This document shows, piece by piece, positions 17,277 to 26,788 of a stretch of 64,000 bases of DNA. Location of the stretch: the NCBI GenBank assembly GCA_049941595.1, contig JBNFNA010000004.1, forward strand, positions 1 to 64,000, in the 5' to 3' direction. This DNA is from Pasteurella sp049941595 (lineage in GTDB: Bacteria; Pseudomonadota; Gammaproteobacteria; Enterobacterales; Pasteurellaceae). Every line of letters begins with the position of its first letter. Position 1 is the stretch's first letter. Under the pieces are notes generated by a model. It did not search any database and was not told where the DNA came from. It was given only the letters and a program-made list of their open reading frames with translations. A program made the translations under genes and the position numbers.

Positions 17277-19304
17277 ATGAAATTAAATCAAATTTCTTTT
17301 GCGTTATTGTGTGCAATTAGTACTTCTGCTTTTGCTCAGGATGTTGTAGTGTTTGGGGATAGTTTGAGTGATGTTGGGCAACAAGGCTGGAATAAAAAAG
17401 CAACTTATTTTAAAACAGACCGCACTTTAAATTTACTCTATGGTGAATATCTGGCAAATGCATTAGGCAGTAACTTAAAAGCATCTTCACAAGGTGGCAC
17501 AAACTATGCATATAGTGGCGGTGTGATTGTTGGAGCACATAATGATAAAACTGCTAACCAACCGAACTTAGAACTTTCAAAACAAATTAAAGATTATTTA
17601 AGTAGCAATGTGAAGAAAGATGCATTGCACGTAATGTGGGCGGGTGGTAATGATTTAGCGACAGTATTGGCTGTAGCAATGGGGAAATCTGAAACAGAAA
17701 GACAAAGCTATGTGATGCAAAGTATTCAGCAAATGGCTCAAACAATGGCGCAACAATGGGCTATGTTACAGCAAGCTGGCGTTGATACTGTTATCGCACC
17801 AACGATCCCCAATGTGACTTATACACCAGAGTTTTTTGCAAAGTTAGGTGAAGTAGCTGGTGAGCAAATTAGTAATAAATCTTTCTACATTATTTCAAAA
17901 AAGGATTTTGTGAGTTATTTTAAGCAATCATCAGATAAGTTCCTAGAAAAAGCTACAAATTCAGTACAAGATTTTGATACAAATAGAATAGAAACTTTAG
18001 ATAACACAGCAAAAGAGCTTTTTAAGGATTATTCATTTTTACTATTTTTCGCTGGTTATAATACAAAAGGGATTGCGACAGCACTTACCACTGAATATAA
18101 AAATGTTTTATCACAAGCTTCTCTACTAACAACATTCTTAAACAGCAGTATTACAAACTCATTAAATCAAGCAGGTGGCAGTGTAGTGCGCATTGATACA
18201 GATGTATTTCTGAAGGATATGATTGAACGCCCTGCTGAATATGGTTTGACGAATACAACAGGGGTGGCTTGTAAACAAAGTATACCTACATCAACAGAGG
18301 TTAACTATTGCACACCAGATGATCAAAAATCTGCAGATGGTAAGCTTTTTGCAGACAGTTTCCACCCAGGTCCAGTAGCGCACAAAGCAATGTCAGATTA
18401 CATTCTGAATGTATTAAATGCACCAAAAGAAATAGGGGCATTGACAACAATGGCACAATATCAATCAGATGTTGCGTTGGATTTTGCTCGCATTGAAAGC
18501 AATCGTAACCGCCTAAGTAAACAAACAGAACAGACTGTTGACGCCATTGTGTCTTATCAAAAAGCGCAGGGTGGCGATAATTTATACGTTGGCGTAAAAG
18601 TACAATTTAATCCACAGTGGCAACTTTCTGCTTTAGTGGGTCATCAAGATCAAAAAGTACAAGAAGGGCAAACGAATATTCGTGCTAAAAGTCGCACTTT
18701 AAGTACATCGTTACGCTATGATGCAGAACAATGGTGGTTAGGTGGATCATTGCAAGTGAATAATTCACGTTTTAAAACGCACAGAACTAACTTTATTGGG
18801 CGATCGACGCATTTACAAACCGCGGAGCCAACTTCACAAAGCTTAAGTATGGCACTCTTTGGTGGTTATGAACTGAAGTGGGGCAAATACGCACTCGCAT
18901 TGATTGGTGATATTAACAAAACCAAAACCGCACTTGATGCTTTCGGTACAAATGAAGCGGGTTTAATGAAAATGCAATTTGCAGAACGTCGTGTTCACAG
19001 TTTAAAAACAGGTACAGGCTTGAGTTTTAGCTATCAAGGTGAAAGTTTTCAACCGTATTTAACCACTCGTTTAGTGAAAGAGTGGAATAAAGATCAGGCA
19101 TCAGTACTAACGGGTTTTAATGGCAGCCAATTTATTACTAAACTCAAATCAGAAGATAAATCTTGGGTCAATGTTCAAGCTGGTTTGCAGTGGAAACCGT
19201 TAAATACGGGTTTCTATACCAACATCGGTTTAAGCAAAGATTTAAGTCGTCAACACAACTTCTCTAATACTCATTTCCAAGCAGGCGTTGGTGTAGAATT
19301 TTAA
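17277..19304 (+). CDS. GDSL-family esterase/lipase autotransporter
   Basis: 675 residues from ATG 17277; an upstream in-frame extension has no ribosome site and would bury the signal peptide. The signal peptide ends near AFA-Q (residue 20). The SGNH/GDSL hydrolase domain has block I GDSLSDVG (Ser29), GGTNYAYSGG, block III GGND near 123 and the DSFHPG block with Asp and His near 360. From about residue 415 to the terminal Phe, alternating beta-strands form an autotransporter barrel (family EstA/ApeE). It should be displayed on the outer membrane with lipid-ester hydrolase activity; substrate unknown. The ribosome site is AAGGA. It lies between pflB and pflA and has its own terminator. Confidence 0.88.
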   Translation: MKLNQISFALLCAISTSAFAQDVVVFGDSLSDVGQQGWNKKATYFKTDRTLNLLYGEYLANALGSNLKASSQGGTNYAYSGGVIVGAHNDKTANQPNLELSKQIKDYLSSNVKKDALHVMWAGGNDLATVLAVAMGKSETERQSYVMQSIQQMAQTMAQQWAMLQQAGVDTVIAPTIPNVTYTPEFFAKLGEVAGEQISNKSFYIISKKDFVSYFKQSSDKFLEKATNSVQDFDTNRIETLDNTAKELFKDYSFLLFFAGYNTKGIATALTTEYKNVLSQASLLTTFLNSSITNSLNQAGGSVVRIDTDVFLKDMIERPAEYGLTNTTGVACKQSIPTSTEVNYCTPDDQKSADGKLFADSFHPGPVAHKAMSDYILNVLNAPKEIGALTTMAQYQSDVALDFARIESNRNRLSKQTEQTVDAIVSYQKAQGGDNLYVGVKVQFNPQWQLSALVGHQDQKVQEGQTNIRAKSRTLSTSLRYDAEQWWLGGSLQVNNSRFKTHRTNFIGRSTHLQTAEPTSQSLSMALFGGYELKWGKYALALIGDINKTKTALDAFGTNEAGLMKMQFAERRVHSLKTGTGLSFSYQGESFQPYLTTRLVKEWNKDQASVLTGFNGSQFITKLKSEDKSWVNVQAGLQWKPLNTGFYTNIGLSKDLSRQHNFSNTHFQAGVGVEF

Positions 19305-19326
19305 AAAACCAACCGCACTTTTATCC

Positions 19327-19369
19327 ACAACCCAATATCTGATCACTGTTAGATATTGGGTTGTTTTTT
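19327..19369 (+). terminator. Terminator of the esterase autotransporter
   Basis: Arms AACCCAATATCT and AGATATTGGGTT around a 10-base loop, followed by GTTTTTT. Confidence 0.92.
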
Positions 19370-19445
19370 CTCTCGTCATTGAATAATTCACAACACATCG
19401 TTCAAATTTCGATTATAATATGCAAAAAAGTTTGAAGGATTATTT

Positions 19446-20186
19446 ATGACAACTGTGGGACGAATTCATTCTTACGAATCTTGTGGAACGGTAGATGGAC
19501 CTGGGATTCGTTTTATTTTATTTATGCAAGGTTGCCTAATGCGCTGTAAATATTGCCATAACCGTGACACTTGGGATTTACACGGCGGCAAAGAAATTAC
19601 AGTGGAAGAATTAATGAAAGAAGTGGTCACTTACCGCCATTTTATGAATGCATCAGGTGGCGGTGTAACTGCTTCAGGTGGTGAAGCTGTATTACAAGCC
19701 GAGTTCGTACGTGATTGGTTCCGTGCCTGTAAAGCAGAAGGTATTCATACTTGCTTAGATACCAATGGCTTCGTTCGTAACTATGATCATATAATCGATG
19801 AGTTAATTGACGTTACCGATCTTGTTTTACTCGACCTCAAGCAATTGAATGACAAAATTCACCAAAACCTAATTGGTGTACCAAACAAACGCACACTTGA
19901 GTTTGCTAAATATTTAGCAAAACGCAATCAGCCGGTTTGGATTCGTTATGTCGTTGTACCGGGCTATACTGATGCAGATGAAGACATCCATTTATTGGGT
20001 AACTTCATTAAGGATATGAAGAATATCGAAAAAGTTGAATTGTTGCCTTATCACCGTTTAGGCGCACATAAATGGGAAGCAATGGGCGAAAAATATGAAC
20101 TTGAAGATGTTTCTCCGCCAACGAAAGAATCTCTAGAACATATTAAGTCAATTCTTGAAGGCTATGGTCATACTGTGAAGTATTAA
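19446..20186 (+). CDS. pflA: Pyruvate formate-lyase activating enzyme
   Basis: Radical-SAM enzyme that abstracts hydrogen from the PflB glycine to make the active radical. 246 residues, same length as E. coli PflA. The cluster motif is CLMRCKYCHN (CX3CX2C) near residues 30-37; the SAM-binding GGG motif lies in SGGGVTASGGE. The ribosome site is GAAGGA and a TATAAT lies at 19414-19419, so it may have its own promoter, in keeping with the esterase gene separating it from pflB. Confidence 0.96.
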   Translation: MTTVGRIHSYESCGTVDGPGIRFILFMQGCLMRCKYCHNRDTWDLHGGKEITVEELMKEVVTYRHFMNASGGGVTASGGEAVLQAEFVRDWFRACKAEGIHTCLDTNGFVRNYDHIIDELIDVTDLVLLDLKQLNDKIHQNLIGVPNKRTLEFAKYLAKRNQPVWIRYVVVPGYTDADEDIHLLGNFIKDMKNIEKVELLPYHRLGAHKWEAMGEKYELEDVSPPTKESLEHIKSILEGYGHTVKY

Positions 20187-20204
20187 AAAAATTTATAGAT
20201 ATAT

Positions 20205-20238
20205 AAAAAGGCTAATAATTTAATTATTGGCCTTTTTT
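20205..20238 (+). terminator. Terminator of pflA
   Basis: AAGGC-AATAAT arm pairs with ATTATT-GGCCTT, followed by a T-run. Confidence 0.8.
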
Positions 20239-20618
20239 ATTGTAAATAGGCATTGTTATGAGAATAAAAAATATTCTTATATGGAATGAAGGGACATTTA
20301 GACATGAAAGTGAACCGTTTATATTGTAAGTATTGTATGGATTTTTTCTGTTTAGATGGCGAGCTAAATATATTTTTATTGTTTAAATAATTATTAAATA
20401 GTAGATAATAAAAATTTTTTTTGACATAAGAACGATTTAGCAGTTGTAAAAAGTATATATTTTTTTTACATAAAATATATAAAAGGCTATACATTCACCT
20501 GTATCAGTGTAAAATATCAACATTAACTTCTTTAATTTGCTACTTCTATAAGAGAGTAGTTACTATTCTTTAGTAAATTTCACATTAAATCATATAGTTA
20601 GGATAAGGTATTTAAGCT
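20239..20618 (+). promoter_or_regulatory. AT-rich leader and candidate promoter of the trimeric adhesin
   Basis: About 380 bp, very AT-rich, no gene. TTTACA (20465-20470) and TATACA (20488-20493) are separated by 17 bp and form a plausible promoter. A TTGACA also occurs at 20421 with no good -10. Two 8-T tracts lie at 20415-20422 and 20460-20467, each touching one of these -35-like boxes. The ribosome site GATAAGG precedes ATG 20619. Confidence 0.45.
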
Positions 20619-23600
20619 ATGAATAAAGTTTTTAAAATCATTTGGAATCATACTACTCAAAATTGGGTGGTTGTTTCAGAATTAAGTTCCGCAAGAGGTA
20701 AAACGAAGTCCAGAACATTGGCAAAAATCGTTAAAGATACCACAGGGGCAATAATTACGTTAGGTCTAGGATTATCTACGGCTAATGCGGTATTAGGCAC
20801 AGATCTGCATTTTTTTAGTGTACAAACAGGTCAAACCAAGACTAATAGCAATTATGATAATAAAGGGGCAACAGGGGAAGATTCTTTGGCTATAGGTATA
20901 CTGACTAATGCTACAGCACAGCAATCACTTGCCATTGGTAGTGAAGTAACAGCATCAGGGAAACAATCGTTAGGAATTGGTAATAATGTTGTTGCGAGCA
21001 TGCTAGGAGCCACTGCAATTGGTAATAATAGTAAAGCTACTGCAGAAGGCGCACAAGCTTTTGGCCAAAGTTCTAATGCCTCAGGAACTAACTCTGCAGC
21101 TATTGGTCGATTAGCAACAGCGACTGCAAGCAGAGCATCTGCTTTTGGCGTTGGTAATTTTGCCTTAGGAGCGTCCTCATTTTCTGGGGGAGATCAGAGT
21201 AAAGCATCTGGTACAAATTCTATTGCTATCGGTTTGCTTGCGAAATCAGCAGAGGCAAATACTGTTTCAATTGGTAGTTATTCTGGAACAGAAGGTATAG
21301 ATTTAGCTAATAAAGGAATTGTTCAAGATATAGTTGCTCGAACTAACCAAGGAAAAACAGGAGCAAGTGGATTATTGAGTTTAGTCAGTATCGGTAATGA
21401 AGCGGGTAAAGATACAATTAATAATCAATATGGTATTAATATTGGTCATCAAGCTGGCAGTGGTGGCTATAATAGCTATTACGGTGAAGGTGTTGCTATC
21501 GGTAATAGAGCTGGTGCGATTGATAAGACTGTTGCTACTATAAAGACAGCAATGGAAACCGCATCTAAAGCTAAAGGCGCTAGCACAGGCATTATTGTTA
21601 CAGGTAATACTAATACAGCGATCTCTTCAAGAGCTGGTGTCAATACACTAGGCCATGATAATGTCGCAATAGGTAAAGATGCAGGTGGATATACTTCGGG
21701 TAATGCTAATATTGCTATTGGACGCCATGCAGGTAGAGCTAGCAAGTTAAATGATAAGAATATTAAAATATTTGATACAGATGTGTTTTCTAAGGCGAAT
21801 AACACAATGTCTCTTGGTGAATGGGCAAATGCTCTTAGTAATGATTCAATTGCGTTAGGTACTAGGACTCAAGCAAGTGCCATTAATGGAGTTGCAATAG
21901 GTAAAGATGCGCTAGTAACGACAAAAAATAGCGTTGTGCTGGGGTCTGACTCCAAAGATCGTGAGGCGACTTTTGAAGATAGTACAACGGTTAATGGTAT
22001 TTCATATTCTAATTTTGCGGGTAATGAAAAAGTTGATGGTAGCGCTAGAAATGCTAATGAAACTAGTGTATTGAGTGTTGGGGCACAATATAATGAACGC
22101 CAGATTATTAATGTTGCACCCGGTAAGATTTCTGCCACATCAACTGATGCAATTAATGGCAGTCAGCTATATATGACTCAAGACGTGATCGGGAATATTA
22201 GTAAAGCTGTGGCAAATATTGTTGGTGGAAATACAACGGTTAACCCTGCGACTGGTGCTCCAGAAGGTTTTACTCAAACATTAAATGTTTCTGGTGATGT
22301 TAAAGATGCCGCTGATTATAATCCAGTAGGCCCTGCAAAAAATGTTTCGGAGGCTATCACTCAGCTAAATAGTTATGTCAATGCAGGTTGGAAACTAGGA
22401 GATACAAATGGTGCAGTTATCGATCGTGTTACACCAAATGATCAAGTAAATTTTAAAAATGGATCAAATACGAAAGTTCAAGTATCAAGTGATGGTAAAA
22501 CCAGTAATGTAACTGTAAATGTAGTTGGTTTACCCGTGCAATATACTAAAACTGATGGTTCTCCTGTTACGAAAGTCGGGGATAAATACTATCCTGTAAA
22601 AGAAGATGGTTCTCCAGATCTCGCAAAAGCACTTTCTGATCAAGATGCTGGTGATTTAGTTGTTAATGTAATTAACCCTACGGCAAAACCAAATGAAATC
22701 GGTAAAGCAATTAAGCTAGGGAATATTGCGTCAGGTACAAATACTTTAGATGGAACAACGAGCATAGATGGTAAGCCATTAGTTAAAATTGGTACTGATT
22801 ATTACAATTCAGAAGATATTGATGAAAATGGTAAAGTAATAAATGGGAAAACTCCGGTTGCACAAGTTAAAACTAATGGTAGTCCTGCATTTAGTGGTTT
22901 AGCTGATTTAGCAACTTCCAATCCAAATAATGCGGTGACCGTTTCTGATTTAAGAAAAATGGGGTGGGTATTATCAGGAAAAAGTGAAGATGGAAAGGAT
23001 TATTCCACAGCAGTGAAAAATTCAGATGAAGTACATTTCATTGGAAAAGGGCTTGCTAATGTAACTATTGCTAAGAATGCATCGACAGGTGCACAAGAAA
23101 TTACTGTCGATGTAAAAACAGGTGATGTTATTAAAGATAATGAAGGAAAAGCAACTGTTAATGGTCAAGAAGTTGAAGTGGTTAAAGATAAAAATGGTAA
23201 TTATTATAAGAAATCTGATATTGACCCAACTACTGGTGAGCCAAAGCAGGGGGCAAATCAATTAACTCCTGATGAAGTAAAAACTGTTGTTAATAATGGC
23301 GATGGATTAGTAACAGGGCATAGAGTTGCAGATGCTATCCAAAAATCTGGTTGGACAGTGGGTAAAATTGAAGCTGATAAGCTTTATGATACTAATGTGG
23401 CTTTTAATAATGAAGATGAGAAAGTGAATCCTAATGATAACCTTCGTTTTGCTGATGGCAAAAATACGTTAGTCTCATTAGGTACTGTGAAAAAACTGGA
23501 TGCAGAAGGTAATATTACAACAACGACAATAGTAAAAGTAGACGTTGACTTACCTGTTGATTTTAAATACACAGATGCTCTTGGTAAAGAGTTTGTGAAA

Positions 23601-25277
23601 GCCAATGACGGTAAATTCTATGCTAAAGACGAGGTCGGTTTAGATGGTGTACCAAGTAAAACAGCAAAAGCATTGGAACAGGATAAAATTAATAGTCTGA
23701 AAAAAGGAGCTCAGTTAACTGATGGTTCGAATTCTAATGGTCAGCCTAATAATGCCTATGAAGTTAGGGACCCTATTCAGATTGCGGTACAAGAAGCCGG
23801 AGAGAAGGCTATAAAAGATACATTAAACGCGAATCCAAAAGCTTCGCCAGCTGAAATTGCAGCAGCAGTTGAGAAGGCAACTGATAAAGCAAGAATTGAT
23901 GCGATCAATGCGAATTCCGATGTAAAAGATAACGTGATTGCAGGTACCGGTGGGGTGAATTTAAATAATGTAGCTTGGGCGGAAAAACCAGATCAAGCAG
24001 TAAATAAAGATCAATTAGATCAGACTGTAAATAAATCAGGTTTCTTTATTGAACAAAATGGTGAATCAACAAACGGTGTAGGTAAGCAAACAGAGAAAGT
24101 GACACCAAATGATAGAATCAACTTTGTTAATGGTGCAAATACTATACTGACAGCAGAAACCGTTCGTGATGAAAAAACTGGTACAGATAAAACTAATGTA
24201 ACTGTAAATGTAAGTGGTTTACCAATTACTTACACGACTAAGCAAAATGGTAAAGATGTTCCCGTTGTTAAAGTTGGAGATAAGTATTACCAAGTTAATA
24301 CAGATGGTAAACCTGATATGAATAAGCCAGTAGATGATTTGAGTACATTATCAACGAATCTAGTTGGTCCTGAAGCTGAAAAAGATGATATTGGTAAACC
24401 ATCTCAATTAGGTAATGTTGCTAATGGCGCAACTATATTTGACTCCCTTCAGGTTGATGGGAATGAGATCAAACTTGCAAATGATGGCAAATGGTATGTT
24501 TCTACTCAAGTTGAACCAAATGGTGTTCCCAAAACAGGTAGTGTTGCAGTAGCAGCGGATAAAATTAAAAAAGCGCTGAATGTAACAAATAATGGCGGTC
24601 TTATTAATTTTGCAACATCTAATCCAAACAATGTAGCAACTGTAGGGGATTTACAAAATTTAGGTTTTGTTATTAGTACTGGAGATGATCAATATAAAGA
24701 GCAAGTGCGACACAATAACCGCATAGAATTTGTGAGTGCAAATAAAAATGCGACAATGACCGGTACAACTCGTTCTGATGGTGTACGAGAGGTAAAAGTG
24801 ACGATTTCGGATACTCCCGTCTTTAAAACCGTTCAAGTTGGTGGGGATAGCGGACCTAAAATTGGGGCAACTTCTGGTGGCGATATTGTTATTAGTAAAC
24901 AAGAAAATGGTAATGAGAATGCACCTGCACGTATTACTAATGTAGCTCCCGGTATTGATGGTAATGATGCTGTAACGGTGAACCAACTTAAAGAAATTAA
25001 ACAAAGCTTAGGTGATGTAAATAGCCTTATTAATAAAAATAATAAGAAATTACATGCTGGTATTGCGGGATCTAATGCAGCAGCAGGGTTACCTCAAGTT
25101 TATATTCCGGGTAAATCAATGGTAGCTGCATCTGCGGGTACTTATGGTGGTCAAAATGCTGTGGCAGTTGGCTATTCTCGCTCAAGTGATAATGGTAAGG
25201 TTATATTGAAACTCCAGGGGAATGCAAATACTAATGGACGTTTTGGCGGCTCTGTTGGTGTTGGCTATCAATGGTAG
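20619..25277 (+). CDS. Trimeric autotransporter adhesin (YadA/Hia/Hsf-like)
   Basis: 1552 residues. It opens with an extended signal peptide (ESPR, MNKVFKIIWNHTTQNWVVVSE) and a hydrophobic core ending near ANA (about 57). Residues about 75-480 form a YadA-like head with many 14-residue left-handed repeats (SLAIG, SAAIG, NVAIG). A neck (INVAPGKISATSTDAINGSQL) is near 496-516. The stalk, about 520-1470, has several Trp-ring/GIN-type modules (NNAVTVSDLRKMGW, NPNNVATVGDLQNLG) and repeated GLPV-YT and short K-YY units. The final ~75 residues, from about 1478, are the YadA membrane anchor ending in GYQW. Binding target cannot be read. No uptake signal is seen in 4.6 kb. Confidence 0.95.
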   Translation: MNKVFKIIWNHTTQNWVVVSELSSARGKTKSRTLAKIVKDTTGAIITLGLGLSTANAVLGTDLHFFSVQTGQTKTNSNYDNKGATGEDSLAIGILTNATAQQSLAIGSEVTASGKQSLGIGNNVVASMLGATAIGNNSKATAEGAQAFGQSSNASGTNSAAIGRLATATASRASAFGVGNFALGASSFSGGDQSKASGTNSIAIGLLAKSAEANTVSIGSYSGTEGIDLANKGIVQDIVARTNQGKTGASGLLSLVSIGNEAGKDTINNQYGINIGHQAGSGGYNSYYGEGVAIGNRAGAIDKTVATIKTAMETASKAKGASTGIIVTGNTNTAISSRAGVNTLGHDNVAIGKDAGGYTSGNANIAIGRHAGRASKLNDKNIKIFDTDVFSKANNTMSLGEWANALSNDSIALGTRTQASAINGVAIGKDALVTTKNSVVLGSDSKDREATFEDSTTVNGISYSNFAGNEKVDGSARNANETSVLSVGAQYNERQIINVAPGKISATSTDAINGSQLYMTQDVIGNISKAVANIVGGNTTVNPATGAPEGFTQTLNVSGDVKDAADYNPVGPAKNVSEAITQLNSYVNAGWKLGDTNGAVIDRVTPNDQVNFKNGSNTKVQVSSDGKTSNVTVNVVGLPVQYTKTDGSPVTKVGDKYYPVKEDGSPDLAKALSDQDAGDLVVNVINPTAKPNEIGKAIKLGNIASGTNTLDGTTSIDGKPLVKIGTDYYNSEDIDENGKVINGKTPVAQVKTNGSPAFSGLADLATSNPNNAVTVSDLRKMGWVLSGKSEDGKDYSTAVKNSDEVHFIGKGLANVTIAKNASTGAQEITVDVKTGDVIKDNEGKATVNGQEVEVVKDKNGNYYKKSDIDPTTGEPKQGANQLTPDEVKTVVNNGDGLVTGHRVADAIQKSGWTVGKIEADKLYDTNVAFNNEDEKVNPNDNLRFADGKNTLVSLGTVKKLDAEGNITTTTIVKVDVDLPVDFKYTDALGKEFVKANDGKFYAKDEVGLDGVPSKTAKALEQDKINSLKKGAQLTDGSNSNGQPNNAYEVRDPIQIAVQEAGEKAIKDTLNANPKASPAEIAAAVEKATDKARIDAINANSDVKDNVIAGTGGVNLNNVAWAEKPDQAVNKDQLDQTVNKSGFFIEQNGESTNGVGKQTEKVTPNDRINFVNGANTILTAETVRDEKTGTDKTNVTVNVSGLPITYTTKQNGKDVPVVKVGDKYYQVNTDGKPDMNKPVDDLSTLSTNLVGPEAEKDDIGKPSQLGNVANGATIFDSLQVDGNEIKLANDGKWYVSTQVEPNGVPKTGSVAVAADKIKKALNVTNNGGLINFATSNPNNVATVGDLQNLGFVISTGDDQYKEQVRHNNRIEFVSANKNATMTGTTRSDGVREVKVTISDTPVFKTVQVGGDSGPKIGATSGGDIVISKQENGNENAPARITNVAPGIDGNDAVTVNQLKEIKQSLGDVNSLINKNNKKLHAGIAGSNAAAGLPQVYIPGKSMVAASAGTYGGQNAVAVGYSRSSDNGKVILKLQGNANTNGRFGGSVGVGYQW

Positions 25278-25311
25278 AATCACCCTAGTATCATAATTAT
25301 TAATTTTAAAT

Positions 25312-25338
25312 AAAAGCCACTTTAAAGGTGGCTTTTTT
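25312..25338 (+). terminator. Bidirectional terminator between adhesin and tadA
   Basis: AAAAGCCACTTT pairs with AAAGGTGGCTTTT; T-runs follow on both strands, serving the converging adhesin and tadA operons. Confidence 0.88.
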
Positions 25339-25416
25339 ATTGAAATATCAGTTCTTGGTATAAAAGTGCGGTCAATTTTAAAGGAATTTTAAAAGAGGAA
25401 AATAGAGAGTTAAACT

Positions 25417-25917
25417 TTATGTTTCAGCTTTACTTTGTTGCTTAGCCGCTTTCTGTTGCTCACGTCGTTTTTGGAAAAATGCACTGAGTTTTTGGCTACA
25501 TTCTTCTTGTAAGACACCTGCTGTGATTTCAATAGAATGGTTCATTTTATAATTATCAAAAAAATGAAAGCGCGAGCCAACTGCACCTGTTTTGTAATCT
25601 GAAGCACCAAACACGAGGCGTTTTATGCGGCTGTGTAAAATTGCTCCGGCACACATTGTGCAAGGTTCTAGAGTGACATAGAGAGTGGTATTAAGAAGAC
25701 GGTAGTTTTGTAGTGTTTTTCCGCCTTGGCGTAATGCGACGATTTCAGCGTGTGCTGTGGGGTCGGATTCAATAATGGATAAATTCCAGCCCTCACCAAG
25801 AATATTACCCTCATCATCAACTAACACCGCACCCACAGGGATTTCACCTAACTGTTCTGCTTTGTTTGCTAATTCAAGGGCATAACGCATCCATTTTTCG
25901 TCTAAATCTGACCGCAC
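25417..25917 (-). CDS. tadA: tRNA-specific adenosine deaminase TadA
   Basis: Converts A34 to inosine in tRNA-Arg(ACG). 166 residues. The zinc and catalytic residues are in TAHAEIVAL (His, proton-shuttle Glu) and PCTMCAGAI (two Cys). The N-terminal helix with DEKWMRYALELA and the basic C-terminus (FFQKRREQQKAAKQ) fit the family. It is the last gene of the minus-strand rppH-TSUP-lgt-thyA-tadA group, 14 bp after thyA. Confidence 0.95.
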   Translation of the reverse strand: MRSDLDEKWMRYALELANKAEQLGEIPVGAVLVDDEGNILGEGWNLSIIESDPTAHAEIVALRQGGKTLQNYRLLNTTLYVTLEPCTMCAGAILHSRIKRLVFGASDYKTGAVGSRFHFFDNYKMNHSIEITAGVLQEECSQKLSAFFQKRREQQKAAKQQSKAET

Positions 25918-25931
25918 TTTTACCTCAAATA

Positions 25932-26783
25932 TTAAACAGAGAATGGATATTTAATCGGCTCGTGGCATTGGTAGCCAGTCACTTTGAAATCATCCATTGT
26001 GACCCAGGTTTCTAGGTCTTCGAGGGTTTTAATATCTGGGTTAATTTCCAGTTGTGGAAGTGGGAAAGGTTCACGTTTCAGTTGCACGTTTTTCATTAGA
26101 TCAAGTTGGTCTTCATAAATATGCGCATTGATAATTTTGTGATAAGCCTTGCCAGGTTTTTTACCTGTAATTTGTGCCATTAACGCTAAGAATGTGAACA
26201 CTTGAATTTGGTTAAAGTTAAGACCAAGTGGTACATCACAAGAGCGTTGGTAGCTTGTAAGATAAAGGGTGTCACCTAATAATGAGAAAGTGTGCGTGTG
26301 CATACAAGGACGTAAACACCCAAGATCAAATTCACCCGGGTTTAAGAACGTCATAATTTCGCCACGATCATCAACGCCTTTGCTTAGGTTATTCACAATC
26401 TTACGTAGCTGATCGATGGTTTCGCCGTTTGGTTTACGCCAAGCACGACCTTGAACGCCATAAACTCGTCCCATATCATCAGTGCCTTTACGATGTGGGT
26501 TGTTTAACCACGCTTCGTTTTCGTTTGCGTTCGCATCCCACGTTTTTGTCCCAAGTTTACGGAAATCAGCGGCATTATCATAACCACGAATATAACCTAA
26601 AAATTCGGCAATGGCTGCTTTCCAATAGCTTTTACGTGTGGTGATAAGCGGAAATTGTTTATTTGCAACATCATAAGTTAGATCGGCATCAATCACCGTT
26701 AAACAGCGTTTGCCTGTGCGTTCATTTTCAACCCAAACACCTTCATCCACAATACGTTGACACAGCTCTAAATATTGTTTCAT
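25932..26783 (-). CDS. thyA: Thymidylate synthase
   Basis: Makes dTMP from dUMP using methylene-tetrahydrofolate. 283 residues, about 20 longer than E. coli ThyA; the extra residues lie in the middle region. The catalytic Cys appears in CLRPCMHTH near residue 160, followed by SYQRSCDVPLGLNFNQ, the dUMP-binding region. It lies 5 bp after lgt; the lgt-thyA pair is also seen in E. coli. Confidence 0.96.
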   Translation of the reverse strand: MKQYLELCQRIVDEGVWVENERTGKRCLTVIDADLTYDVANKQFPLITTRKSYWKAAIAEFLGYIRGYDNAADFRKLGTKTWDANANENEAWLNNPHRKGTDDMGRVYGVQGRAWRKPNGETIDQLRKIVNNLSKGVDDRGEIMTFLNPGEFDLGCLRPCMHTHTFSLLGDTLYLTSYQRSCDVPLGLNFNQIQVFTFLALMAQITGKKPGKAYHKIINAHIYEDQLDLMKNVQLKREPFPLPQLEINPDIKTLEDLETWVTMDDFKVTGYQCHEPIKYPFSV

Positions 26784-26788
26784 AAAAT

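Noticed and set aside
21479..24950. Minus-strand open frames across the adhesin gene
   Set aside because: They mirror the biased composition of the adhesin repeats, lack ribosome sites and have no protein-like features.
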